Source: Deferribacter abyssi (lineage in GTDB: Bacteria > Chrysiogenota > Deferribacteres > Deferribacterales > Deferribacteraceae). From it: 64,000 nucleotides of DNA. Position numbers and translations under genes: made by a program. The stretch is taken from positions 1-64,000 of the forward strand of contig NZ_JAQNCS010000009.1 of assembly GCF_049472655.1 (NCBI RefSeq), in the 5' to 3' direction. Numbering within the stretch: position 1 is the first letter of the stretch; each line of letters opens with the position of its first letter. Below, piece by piece: positions 33,385 through 41,741 of this stretch. Below the pieces are notes generated by a model that saw only the letters and a program-made list of their open reading frames with translations, was not told the DNA's origin and ran no database searches.

Positions 33385-33395
33385 AGGAGGTGATA

Positions 33396-34370
33396 ATGTC
33401 TTTAATGAATGAATACTGGGAGAAAGCAAAAGAATTAAAAAGAACAATTGTGTTACCTGAAGGAAATGACGAAAGAACTATTGATGCTGCAAACACACTA
33501 GTAGAAAATAAGTTAGCTAATGTCATCGTACTTGGTAAAGAAGACGAATTAAAAAACAATTTAAGAAATGATATTCAAATTATCAACCCTGAAAGTAGCA
33601 AACTGTTAAAAGAATTTGCTGCCGAATATTTCGAAAAAAGGAAAAATAAAGGATTAACCGAAGAAGAAGCCTTTAGTATCATGAAAGATGAAAACTATTT
33701 TGGCTGTATGCTTGTTGAAAAAGGTTATGCTGATGGAGCAGTAACAGGTGCTTGCCATACTACTGCAGACGTTTTAAGAGCTGCAATAAGAGTGATAGGC
33801 ACAAAACCTGGTATAAATAATATTTCTAGTTGTTTTATCATGGTTATACCAAAAAAGGAATTCGGTAAAGACGGAGCAGTTTTGTTTGCCGATTGCGCAG
33901 TAAACCCAAATCCCGATGCTAGAGCATTAGCTGAAATAGCCATAGCCACAGCTGATAGTTGCAAATCCTTTCTTGAAGATGAACCACGTGTTGCAATGTT
34001 AAGTTTTTCTACCAAAGGTAGTGCAAAACACCCTGATGTGGACAAAGTAATAGAGGCAACTAAAATAGTAAAAGAATTGGCCCCTGAATTGAAAGTGGAT
34101 GGTGAATTACAAGCTGACGCAGCATTAATTAAATCTGTGGGAGAAAGAAAAGCTCCAGGAAGCAATGTAGCAGGTTCTGCCAATGTATTGATATTTCCTG
34201 ATCTTGATGCAGGTAATATAGCATATAAACTTGTTGAAAGATTAGCTTCTGCAGAAGCAATCGGTCCTATTATTCAAGGGCTCAAGAAACCTGTAAATGA
34301 TTTATCAAGAGGATGCAAATATATGGATATTGTAAATGTGGCAGTAATCACCTCATTGCAAACACAATAG
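33396..34370 (+). CDS. pta: Phosphate acetyltransferase Pta
   Basis: A 324-residue cytoplasmic enzyme that interconverts acetyl-CoA and acetyl phosphate. RTIVLPEGNDERTIDAA is the standard start, then ADGAVTGACHTTADVLRAAI, VLFADCAVNPNPDARALA, and LPGAF-type end with GSANVLIFPDLDAGNIAYK. It is the short class without the regulatory N-terminal domain. ATG 33396 is preceded by AGGAGGTGAT; GTG 33390 overlaps the Shine-Dalgarno and is unlikely. Thirteen bases separate it from ackA, so the acetate/ATP pathway is one operon. Confidence 0.97.
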   Translation: MSLMNEYWEKAKELKRTIVLPEGNDERTIDAANTLVENKLANVIVLGKEDELKNNLRNDIQIINPESSKLLKEFAAEYFEKRKNKGLTEEEAFSIMKDENYFGCMLVEKGYADGAVTGACHTTADVLRAAIRVIGTKPGINNISSCFIMVIPKKEFGKDGAVLFADCAVNPNPDARALAEIAIATADSCKSFLEDEPRVAMLSFSTKGSAKHPDVDKVIEATKIVKELAPELKVDGELQADAALIKSVGERKAPGSNVAGSANVLIFPDLDAGNIAYKLVERLASAEAIGPIIQGLKKPVNDLSRGCKYMDIVNVAVITSLQTQ

Positions 34371-34383
34371 AAGGGAGGTAACA

Positions 34384-35631
34384 ATGAAAATCTTAGCATT
34401 AAACTGTGGCAGTTCATCTGTAAAATATCAGTTATTTGATTGGGACAACGATAAACTGATGGCAAAAGGGATTGTAGAAAGAGTGGGAATAGGAGATTCT
34501 TTTATTGTCCATGAAGTTCCAGGACAAGAAACATGGAGAGAAGAATACGAGTGTCATGATCATAATACAGCAATAAATCTAATAGTAAATACTCTGACGA
34601 ATAAAGAGCGTGGAGTTATAAAAGAAATGAATGAGATATCAGCAGTTGGACATAGAGTTGTTCATGGTGGAGAAAAGTTTAAAAGAAGTACCTTGATAAA
34701 TAACGAAGTCATTAAAGCTATCGAAGAAGTTCAACATCTAGCCCCTCTTCACAATCCTCCAAATCTTGCAGGAATAAGAGCCGCTAAAAAAGTTTTACCT
34801 AATGTACCACATGTGGCAATTTTTGATACAGCCTTTCATCAAACAATGCCAAGACATGCTTATCTTTATGCTGTCCCTTACGAGTGGTATGAACTATACG
34901 GTGTTAGAAGATATGGTTTTCACGGGACAAGTCACCTCTATGTATCTAAAAGAGCCGCTGTTTTACTTGGTAAAAACCCTAAAGACTGTAATATAATCAC
35001 AATGCATATAGGAAACGGTGTATCTCATACTGCAATAAGAAATGGCGTATCTGTTGATACATCTATGGGGCTAACACCACTTGAAGGAGCTGTAATGGGA
35101 ACAAGATGTGGCGATTTAGACCCAGCTATCCCTCTATTCATGCAGCAAATTTTAGACGTTAATCCCAAAGAAATGGACACATTACTTAACAAAAAGTCAG
35201 GAATACTTGGACTAACTGGAAAATACACAGATAGAAGAGATGTTTTAGATGGAGCAGAAAAAGGAGATGAACGCTGTAAAATTGCTCTTGAAGTTGAAGC
35301 TTATAGATTAAAAAAATACATCGGCGCTTACATGGCAGTTCTCGGAAGAGTAGACGCTATAGTATTCACTGCAGGTGTGGGAGAAAATGCTGGAATCATT
35401 AGACAAATGGCATTAGAAGGGTTAGAAGAATTGGGAATTAAAATAGATAAAGAAAAAAATCTGAAGACAAGAAGTAAAGATGGTGAAACTGAAATATCAA
35501 CCCCTGATTCAAAGATAAAAGTTTTCATCATCCCTACAAACGAAGAAAGGGTTTTTATTGAAGATGTAGTAGCAATTTTAAATGGCACATATAAAGAACA
35601 TACAGAATATCCTTATACATTTCTTAAATAG
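34384..35631 (+). CDS. ackA: Acetate kinase AckA
   Basis: A 415-residue ASKHA-fold kinase that makes ATP and acetate from acetyl phosphate. MKILALNCGSSSVKYQLFD (start), RVVHGGEKF, AIFDTAFHQTMP, RYGFHGTSH and TRCGDLDPA are the family signatures. A GGGAGGT element precedes the ATG. The stop codon (TAG, 35629-35631) lies inside the stem of the terminator. Partner of pta; no other transcription starts are evident in between. Confidence 0.98.
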   Translation: MKILALNCGSSSVKYQLFDWDNDKLMAKGIVERVGIGDSFIVHEVPGQETWREEYECHDHNTAINLIVNTLTNKERGVIKEMNEISAVGHRVVHGGEKFKRSTLINNEVIKAIEEVQHLAPLHNPPNLAGIRAAKKVLPNVPHVAIFDTAFHQTMPRHAYLYAVPYEWYELYGVRRYGFHGTSHLYVSKRAAVLLGKNPKDCNIITMHIGNGVSHTAIRNGVSVDTSMGLTPLEGAVMGTRCGDLDPAIPLFMQQILDVNPKEMDTLLNKKSGILGLTGKYTDRRDVLDGAEKGDERCKIALEVEAYRLKKYIGAYMAVLGRVDAIVFTAGVGENAGIIRQMALEGLEELGIKIDKEKNLKTRSKDGETEISTPDSKIKVFIIPTNEERVFIEDVVAILNGTYKEHTEYPYTFLK

Positions 35632-35658
35632 TTGCCACTGAAAAAGTGGCAACTATTT
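35626..35658 (+). terminator. Terminator of pta-ackA, stop codon inside stem
   Basis: AAATAGTTGCCACT, loop GAAAA, and the exact complement form a 14-bp stem. A T-run follows at 35669-35677. The ackA stop codon is part of the left arm. It is nearly identical to the terminator of the convergent fmdE-like gene (36055-36087). Confidence 0.85.
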
Positions 35659-35670
35659 AAGAAATAATAT

Positions 35671-36050
35671 TTTTTTTATGATTTTACTAGTTTTTATCCA
35701 ACAATTAATAAAATTTCATATTTTATATAATTTTTTGTAAACCCTGTATTTTCTGGGGTTCTAAAGGGGGTATCCCCCTTTAAGTTATACCCTTACAAAT
35801 GCTCCCAAAAAAATATTTGTTTAATTATTAATAAGATATTTTTTTCAGCAAAAACTATTTATTAAAAAAATTTTTTATGATTTTATTAATTTTAAATAAG
35901 TTTTCATTTTATGAAAACTTATTTCCTAAAAAATTATATCTATAATTTTTACCATATCTTGGGGGATTTAAAGGGGGGTTACCCCCTTTATGTCCTGTGA
36001 AAACTATCCAAAAATGGTGGAATTTTTATAAGAATATAAAAAGATCAATT
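35671..36050. repeat. Diverged tandem repeat with GC-rich hairpins in the ackA/fmdE spacer
   Basis: Two units about 200 bp apart share TTTTTTATGATTTTA (from 35672 and 35871) and a G-tract hairpin: TAAAGGGGG, loop, CCCCCTTTA at 35762-35782 and again at 35969-35990, each preceded by GGGGTTCTAAA-like sequence. Unit two also has a 12-bp hairpin (35895-35923, AATAAGTTTTCA). No open frame fits. The G-rich stems stand out in an AT-rich region, as in REP-like elements. Function unknown. Confidence 0.5.
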
Positions 36051-36054
36051 ATTA

Positions 36055-36087
36055 AAACAGTTGCCACTTTTTCAGTGGTAACTGTTT
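36055..36087 (-). terminator. Terminator of the fmdE-like gene, inverted twin of the ackA terminator
   Basis: On the minus strand AAACAGTTACCACT, loop GAAAA, AGTGGCAACTGTTT: 14 pairs with one G-U. The loop and nearly the whole stem equal those of the ackA terminator. The gene's stop codon (36086-36088) overlaps the left arm. Confidence 0.8.
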
Positions 36088-36733
36088 AATATGGAAAACA
36101 ATCCAAGCAAACTATTTTACCATCCACAATTCTTGCATAGTTTTCAGCTATAGCATCACCACAAGTTTCACAAACTTGAATATTGAAACACGATTTCCCC
36201 TTAGAAACCTTAAATTCAAAAGGTCCCTCTACATCAACAATATCTTCGAGTTTTAATGCAAAAGGTCTTTTAAATGCAGGCTCAGCTACTTCAGCCGGCA
36301 CATCTGTAGGCTTCACGCCCTTTATCCTATATTCGGTTATAAAAGGAGCAGAAAAAGCTTTTTTAAGTAATTCAGGTTTTATTTTTACTTTAACAGCCTT
36401 TTCATTTACCTTATCAACAAGCATAAATGTCCATTTCCCTTTTGCCTCTTTTTTCATAACCCCTTTACCAAAGGTACAACCTGTAGCAAACTGTACTCCA
36501 TCTGCAAAACAGCCAGCAGCATGTTTATCCCCCACATTTATAATGACAAACTTATCCATATTTTTTTCTCTCTCACAACTCAGAGCCTTCAAAGCCGCAA
36601 GCCCTGCCACATATCCCATAGGCATACCGCCGCAAATATGCCCATGCAAATTAAGAGCCGAATATAGAAATTCTTTTTCCATATCATCAAGCCCTTCAAT
36701 AGAATTAACAATCTCTCTGTGCCTATCAAACAT
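36086..36733 (-). CDS. FmdE family protein (formylmethanofuran dehydrogenase subunit E-like)
   Basis: From ATG 36733 the protein has 215 residues. The N-terminal domain carries the FmdE signature LHGHICGGMPMGYVAGLAAL (His30, His32, Cys34) and the second cluster CFADGVQFATGCTFGKG. The C-terminal 35 residues form a zinc ribbon (CETCGD ... CLDC). In bacteria the family is not part of methanogenesis; members occur with molybdenum or tungsten enzymes but the role is unsettled. TTG 36745 is in frame but overlaps the GGAGGT ribosome-binding site. Adjacent, 29 bp upstream on the same strand, is a TauE/SafE permease. Confidence 0.87.
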   Translation of the reverse strand: MFDRHREIVNSIEGLDDMEKEFLYSALNLHGHICGGMPMGYVAGLAALKALSCEREKNMDKFVIINVGDKHAAGCFADGVQFATGCTFGKGVMKKEAKGKWTFMLVDKVNEKAVKVKIKPELLKKAFSAPFITEYRIKGVKPTDVPAEVAEPAFKRPFALKLEDIVDVEGPFEFKVSKGKSCFNIQVCETCGDAIAENYARIVDGKIVCLDCFPY

Positions 36734-36762
36734 AACTACCTCCAAAATTTAAATTTTTAAAT

Positions 36763-37506
36763 TCATTCAAACAGCTTAAGCAACATCTTTATCGCCATAA
36801 ACAACAATATCACTCCTAACAACTTCTTAACAGTGGCAGGTTTCAACCTAAAATGCATGAAGTGAGTACCTAGATAACCACCTGCATACGCGGCAAACCC
36901 AACAGCTATAAGCAGAATAAAATCAACATGCCCCATAACAAGATATGCAAAAAATCCAGAAATAGATGAAAAAGGTACAACAAAGGCGGTCACAACTGCC
37001 ACCTTTTTGGGATTAAAACCAAGCATAATCATAAGTGGTGATATAAGACCGCCACCACCCACACCAAGGAGTCCTGATAAAAATCCAGCCATACCGCCTA
37101 TAAAACTCAAAACTATAATAGGCCTATCATCTCTAAATTGATTCTCATACTTAGATGATCTAAAAAAAAGCATCATCAAGCCTGAAAATAATAAAAATGT
37201 AACAAAAACAACAATAACAACTCTTTTAGGTATTATTGTGGAAAAATAAGCGCCTGTAGGTGCAAATAATAAAGATGAAACTATAATAGGTACTCCCAAT
37301 TTCACATCAAGGCGCTTATTTTTAAAATTGGAATATGTAGCACCTAACAAACTAATTGTATTGATAAATAAGCCTGTGGGTTTTGCTTCATTTAAAGGAA
37401 AGCCCAGCCAATACATCAAAGGAACCAAGACTATCGCAGAACCAACCCCTCCCAAAGCAAAGAGAAAACTAAAAACAAACGCTAACAGGACAATCACAAC
37501 TATCAT
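36763..37506 (-). CDS. TauE/SafE family anion permease
   Basis: A 247-residue inner-membrane protein with about eight hydrophobic segments and the repeated family motif (ALGGVGSAIVLVPLMYWLG near the start, LLGVGGGGLISPLMIMLGF in the middle). The family exports sulfite, sulfoacetate and other anions. With the FmdE-like gene next to it, a link to sulfur or molybdo-enzyme metabolism is possible but unproven. A good promoter lies 34-61 bp upstream. Confidence 0.88.
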   Translation of the reverse strand: MIVVIVLLAFVFSFLFALGGVGSAIVLVPLMYWLGFPLNEAKPTGLFINTISLLGATYSNFKNKRLDVKLGVPIIVSSLLFAPTGAYFSTIIPKRVVIVVFVTFLLFSGLMMLFFRSSKYENQFRDDRPIIVLSFIGGMAGFLSGLLGVGGGGLISPLMIMLGFNPKKVAVVTAFVVPFSSISGFFAYLVMGHVDFILLIAVGFAAYAGGYLGTHFMHFRLKPATVKKLLGVILLFMAIKMLLKLFE

Positions 37507-37539
37507 TATTCCCTTTTACTATGTTTTTATGATTATAAA

Positions 37540-37567
37540 AATATAAACACAACTTAACCGATGTCAA
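37540..37567 (-). promoter_or_regulatory. Promoter of the TauE/SafE-fmdE unit
   Basis: On the minus strand TTGACA (37562-37567), 16-bp spacer, TATATT (37540-37545). The start would be near 37534, some 28 bases before the permease ATG. The rest of the 241-bp spacer up to larC shows no gene. Confidence 0.65.
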
Positions 37568-37747
37568 GAAATAATTCCATATCACCATTATTTAATGATA
37601 ATATACCCAAAACAGGTGGTATCATAAAAAGGATGTTAGTAAATATAGTGTTTACATTGTACGTTCATAAAAGACGTTTAAAAAGCAAAATCTATTTGAT
37701 AAAATTTAGTTTTTTATAAAAAAACAACTCTGTAAAATTATATAGTT

Positions 37748-38920
37748 CTAATTTTTTTTGCTCAACACTTTCAAATTGTACTGTTTTATAATTTCAGTTC
37801 CTAAATCAGAAGGTGACACATTAAGCTTTTTAGATATTTTTTTTAAATCTTCCCATTCTATTGTTTTTTTCTCAATTCCATTCCACGATGTTTTTTTTAT
37901 TTTTACCTTTTCACCGGCATACTCAATTTCATCAAAGCTTCTCTGCATAACTACCCTGTTTTTCTTTATAAATCTTACTCCAATGGTAGAGCTAATCCTA
38001 AAAACAGTAGATATCATATCATCAATTTGTGATTCATCACACAGTACGGTTATTTTATACGCCGGACGGTTTTTCTTCATAAAAATAGGGGTAAAAAATA
38101 TATCCACTGCACCTCTATTAAAAAGCTCTTCCATTAGAAAACCTAAAACCTGTCCATTGGTATCATCCACATTGAACTCTAACTCCATAACACTTTGCAA
38201 TTGAGAGTCTTCTTCAAGTAAAAAACCTCTCAACATATTTGGAAAATTTTCAAACTGTTTTGTCCCTGTAGAATATGATATTTCCACTAATTTACCAGAA
38301 AAACTGTTTTTAACACCTTCTATAAATTTCTTATAAAGTGCAGCTCCCGTGGGAGTTGTAATTTCATCGTTAATATCTATTCTTTCTATATTCAAACCTT
38401 TTAAAATTTCTACAGTAGCTGGTGCAGGAACAGGTAAGATACCATGTTCCATTTTAACCGTACCAAACCCCACTTTTGCAGGGGAAGCCTCAACTTTATT
38501 TATACCAAGGCTATCCAGCATATATGATACACCCACAACATCAATTATAGTATCCACCGCTCCCACTTCATGAAAATGTATTTTATCAAGGGATGTATTA
38601 TGAACCTTTGCCTCTGCTTCTGCTATAATTTTTAATGTATTCACAGCATTAATTTTTACCTTTTCAGGTAACTCAGCACATTCAATTATATCCACAATTT
38701 TTTCAAAATGCCTAAAAGGTTTCTTGATATTTTCCTCAATATTCAACCGATTACAAACAATACCATTAACTAAAACATTCTCTAATGAAATATTTATTTC
38801 TCCGTCAAGCATTCTTGAAAAAAGTAGACTTAATTCTTCTGAACAATCTTTAAACCCCAAAAGTAACGCAAAAAACATATCCCCAGAAATTCCTGAAATT
38901 ATATCCAAATACAATCTCAT
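37748..38920 (-). CDS. larC: LarC-like nickel insertion protein (DUF111 family)
   Basis: A 390-residue protein. MRLYLDIISGISGDMFFALLL, KIHFHEVGAVDTIIDVVG, GIDINDEITTPTGAAL-type and LEFNVDDTNGQVLGFLME are the DUF111/LarC pattern. LarC inserts nickel into the pincer cofactor of lactate racemase; it is one continuous frame here. LarB, LarE and LarA are not nearby, so the target enzyme is unknown. Last gene in the minus-strand operon starting at 46881, five bases after nth. Confidence 0.85.
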   Translation of the reverse strand: MRLYLDIISGISGDMFFALLLGFKDCSEELSLLFSRMLDGEINISLENVLVNGIVCNRLNIEENIKKPFRHFEKIVDIIECAELPEKVKINAVNTLKIIAEAEAKVHNTSLDKIHFHEVGAVDTIIDVVGVSYMLDSLGINKVEASPAKVGFGTVKMEHGILPVPAPATVEILKGLNIERIDINDEITTPTGAALYKKFIEGVKNSFSGKLVEISYSTGTKQFENFPNMLRGFLLEEDSQLQSVMELEFNVDDTNGQVLGFLMEELFNRGAVDIFFTPIFMKKNRPAYKITVLCDESQIDDMISTVFRISSTIGVRFIKKNRVVMQRSFDEIEYAGEKVKIKKTSWNGIEKKTIEWEDLKKISKKLNVSPSDLGTEIIKQYNLKVLSKKN

Positions 38921-38925
38921 TGTTT

Positions 38926-39570
38926 TTACCCTTCATTTTCATTTAAATAATAATCACAACATTTTGATAATAAACAACTTTCACACTTCGGTTTTCTTGA
39001 ACTACAAATATCTCTACCAAATTCAATCATCTGATGAGACCATTTTGTCCATCTTTCTTCAGGAATTAATTCCATCAAATCTCTTTCAATTTTATCAGGA
39101 TTATCATTATTCGTTAGTCCCAACCTTTGACTTATCCTTTTTAGATGGGTATCCACCACAATACCAGGCTTGCCAAAACAGTTTCCCAACACAACATTTG
39201 CAGTCTTTCGACCAATTCCTGGCAATTTAACAAGCTCATCAATATTCTCAGGCACTCTTCCATCATACTTTTCAACCAAAATCTCGCTCAATTTTTTTAT
39301 ATTCTTTGCTTTATTTCTGTAAAAGCCTGTTGGTTTGATATCTTCCATAATCTCTTCCATATCAGCCCTAGCAAAATCTTCAAAATCTTTATACTTTTTA
39401 AAAAGTGCACATGTAACCTTATTCACTCTTTCATCTGTACATTGAGCACTTAATAACGTAGCAATTAACAACTGAAAAGGATTAGTATAATTTAGGCTAC
39501 ATTTTGCATTGGAATACCTTTCATCAAGAAATCTAATTAACTCTTCAACTATTTTCTTTTTATTTATCAT
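38926..39570 (-). CDS. nth: Endonuclease III (Nth), DNA glycosylase/AP lyase
   Basis: A 214-residue base-excision repair enzyme that removes oxidised pyrimidines. Helix-hairpin-helix LPGIGRKTANVVLG contains the catalytic Lys, VDTHLKRISQRLGL the catalytic Asp, and the C-terminal C-x6-C-x2-C-x5-C (from CSSRKPKC) is the 4Fe-4S site. Length normal. Overlaps ubiD by 11 bp. Confidence 0.97.
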   Translation of the reverse strand: MINKKKIVEELIRFLDERYSNAKCSLNYTNPFQLLIATLLSAQCTDERVNKVTCALFKKYKDFEDFARADMEEIMEDIKPTGFYRNKAKNIKKLSEILVEKYDGRVPENIDELVKLPGIGRKTANVVLGNCFGKPGIVVDTHLKRISQRLGLTNNDNPDKIERDLMELIPEERWTKWSHQMIEFGRDICSSRKPKCESCLLSKCCDYYLNENEG

Positions 39571-41023
39571 CTAATTTAATTCCGTACTCATCCCATTTTT
39601 CATCAACAAGTTTTTTAATATCTTCACTCATCACAATATCATCAGGCCACTCTCTATTGTGCCCCTCCTCAGGCCATTTTTTGGTAGCATCAATACCTAT
39701 TTTTGCACCCCAGTATGCATAAGGGGATGAATGGTCAAGAGCATCAAGAGGACCTTCCATAATCACAATATCTCTTTTCCAATCCACATTGTTCCCCATC
39801 CTCCAAAGTACTTCAGAAGTATTTTGTACATCCACATCCTTGTCAACCACCACAATCATTTTTGTAAACATCATCTGCCCAGTACCCCAAACAAAATTCA
39901 TAATCTTCTTTGCATGCATTGGATATTTCTTATCAATAGAAATAAACATAATATTGTGAAAAACTCCTTCTAATGGCAATGCCATGTCTATAATTTCAGG
40001 CATTTGTTTTTTCAAAAGCGGTAAAAATATCCTACCAGTTGCAACCCCCATATAACAATCTTCCATAGGCGGTTTACCAACAATAGTAGTAGGATAAATG
40101 GCACCCTTTCTATGAGTTATACAAGTAACATGAAAAACAGGGTACATATCAGCCAATGAATAATAGCCAGTATGATCCCCAAAGGGGCCTTCCAACCTAA
40201 GCTCATTTACATCCACATAACCTTCTATAACAATTTCACTGTTTGCTGGTACTTCCAAATCAACTGTCTCACATTTTACAAGCTCCACTGGTTTTTTCCT
40301 AATAAATCCTGCAAGCAACATTTCATCAATACCATCAGGTGCCGGAGCGGTAGCTGCATAAGTCACAGCAGGATCAGCACCTAAAGCCACAGCTACTTCT
40401 AATTTATCAAGTCCCATCCTTTTAGCTTTTCTAAAGTGATCTGCACCATGATGATGAATATGCCAATGCATACCTGTAGTGTTTTTATCATAAACCTGCA
40501 TTCTGTACATTCCACAGTTTCTAGCCCCAGTTTCCGGATCTTTAGTAAAAACGCAAGGTAATGTGATAAAACGTCCACCATCCTTTGGCCAACATTGCAA
40601 AACTGGAAATCTCAAAAGATCAATATCATCATCCTTCAAAATAACTTCCTTACAAACTCCCTTTTTCACAATCCGTGGAATAATTTGATTGAGCTCCATT
40701 AACATTGGCAACGATTTTATTTTATCAAATAAGTTTTGAGGAACATTTCTATCAATTAGATTAATAATTCTTTCTCCTAGCTCATCCAAATTATCAACCT
40801 CTAATGCGAGATTCATTCTCTCAAATGAACCAAAAGCATTAATCAAAACAGAATGATCACTCCCTTTTACATTTTCAAAAAGTAAAGCAGGACCATGTTT
40901 TTTAGATACCCTATCTGTAATTTCAGTAATTTCTAAAACCGGATCAACTTCCGTTTTTATCCGAACAAGTTCTCCCTTTTGCTCCAACACTTTTATAAAT
41001 TCTCTTAAATCTTTATAAGCCAT
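39560..41023 (-). CDS. UbiD family decarboxylase
   Basis: A 487-residue enzyme of the prenylated-FMN decarboxylase family (UbiD/MqnP-like). Recognised by AYKDLREFIKVLEQKGELVRI, PALLFENVKGSD, MYRMQVYDKNTTGMHWHIHHHGA, VALGADPAVTYAA, LEGPFGDHTGYY and MEDCYMGVATGRIFLPL. Next to menG it most likely decarboxylates a menaquinone precursor (as in the futalosine route) or another quinone precursor. The prFMN-maker UbiX is not in the window. Start ATG 41023 follows AGGAGGTATT. Confidence 0.93.
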   Translation of the reverse strand: MAYKDLREFIKVLEQKGELVRIKTEVDPVLEITEITDRVSKKHGPALLFENVKGSDHSVLINAFGSFERMNLALEVDNLDELGERIINLIDRNVPQNLFDKIKSLPMLMELNQIIPRIVKKGVCKEVILKDDDIDLLRFPVLQCWPKDGGRFITLPCVFTKDPETGARNCGMYRMQVYDKNTTGMHWHIHHHGADHFRKAKRMGLDKLEVAVALGADPAVTYAATAPAPDGIDEMLLAGFIRKKPVELVKCETVDLEVPANSEIVIEGYVDVNELRLEGPFGDHTGYYSLADMYPVFHVTCITHRKGAIYPTTIVGKPPMEDCYMGVATGRIFLPLLKKQMPEIIDMALPLEGVFHNIMFISIDKKYPMHAKKIMNFVWGTGQMMFTKMIVVVDKDVDVQNTSEVLWRMGNNVDWKRDIVIMEGPLDALDHSSPYAYWGAKIGIDATKKWPEEGHNREWPDDIVMSEDIKKLVDEKWDEYGIKLDDK

Positions 41024-41044
41024 CAATACCTCCTAAATATCATT

Positions 41045-41725
41045 TTACTTATAGCAAATTGTTGCATCGCAAATCCCAAAAGTAAGAGAATTAAACTCAA
41101 CTCTTTTAAAACCAGCATTCAATATCATCTCTTTGTATTTATCTTTTTTGGGAAACTTATATACAGAATCCGGCAAGTACTCATAAGCTTTTCTATTCCC
41201 TGAAATTAAACCACCAATAAATGGTAATATTTTAGTAAAATAAAATCTATAAATATAAGAAAAAAATTTTTTTTCAGGCTGAGAAAACTCCAAAATGCAT
41301 ACTTTTCCCCCTTCTTTTAAAACTCTAAACATTTCTTTCAACCCAACATCTTTATCAGTAACATTTCTAAATCCAAAAGCTATTGTAACATAATCAAAAG
41401 ACTCATCCTTAAAAGGTAATCTATGGGCATCAGCCACAGACAAAAACACGTTATCAACTTTTTTCTGAGCAATTTGCAGCATATTAAAACTGAAATCTCC
41501 ACCCATCAGTATGCTTTTCTTAGTCCTTCTTTGCAATTCTATGAGCATATCCCCTGTGCCACATGCAAGATCAAGTATTTTTGCCCCATCATGAATATTT
41601 AAAAATTCAATAGCTTTTTTTCGCCAATAGACATCTCTTCTAAAAGAAAGAAGCCTGTTTAATAAATCATAACGATGCGCAATACTATCAAACATATTTT
41701 TTATTTTTTCAGATTGCTCGTTCAC
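41045..41725 (-). CDS. Demethylmenaquinone/ubiquinone C-methyltransferase (MenG/UbiE)
   Basis: A 226-residue SAM-dependent methyltransferase. MFDSIAHRYDLLNRLLSF (family start), LDLACGTGDML (SAM motif I), DAHRLPFKDESFD, AFGFRNVTD and LEFSQP are UbiE/MenG signatures. It makes the last methylation of menaquinone. Its presence with a UbiD homologue suggests respiratory-quinone synthesis. Lies 16 bp after the SpoIIE-type phosphatase gene, so it may be regulated with the signalling cluster. Confidence 0.95.
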   Translation of the reverse strand: MNEQSEKIKNMFDSIAHRYDLLNRLLSFRRDVYWRKKAIEFLNIHDGAKILDLACGTGDMLIELQRRTKKSILMGGDFSFNMLQIAQKKVDNVFLSVADAHRLPFKDESFDYVTIAFGFRNVTDKDVGLKEMFRVLKEGGKVCILEFSQPEKKFFSYIYRFYFTKILPFIGGLISGNRKAYEYLPDSVYKFPKKDKYKEMILNAGFKRVEFNSLTFGICDATICYK

Positions 41726-41741
41726 ATAGCCTCCTCAAGAA

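Larger units (their letters stand above)
32890..33395. other. 506-bp AT-rich divergent spacer between EamA and pta
   Basis: No gene, tRNA or stable RNA can be supported in this spacer. It is very AT-rich (about 80% by eye). The right end holds the pta promoter and leader hairpin, annotated separately. On the left side TATAAT-like runs before the EamA gene are frequent but none has a clear -35 partner. A short ORF on the plus strand (32678-32911) is a shadow of the EamA gene. Confidence 0.6.

Noticed and set aside
36086..36745. TTG start giving four extra residues in the fmdE-like gene (similar cases at 39560-41026, 57394-58959, 59102-60583)
   Set aside because: In each case the upstream TTG is part of or touching the ribosome-binding site of an ATG a few bases further on.
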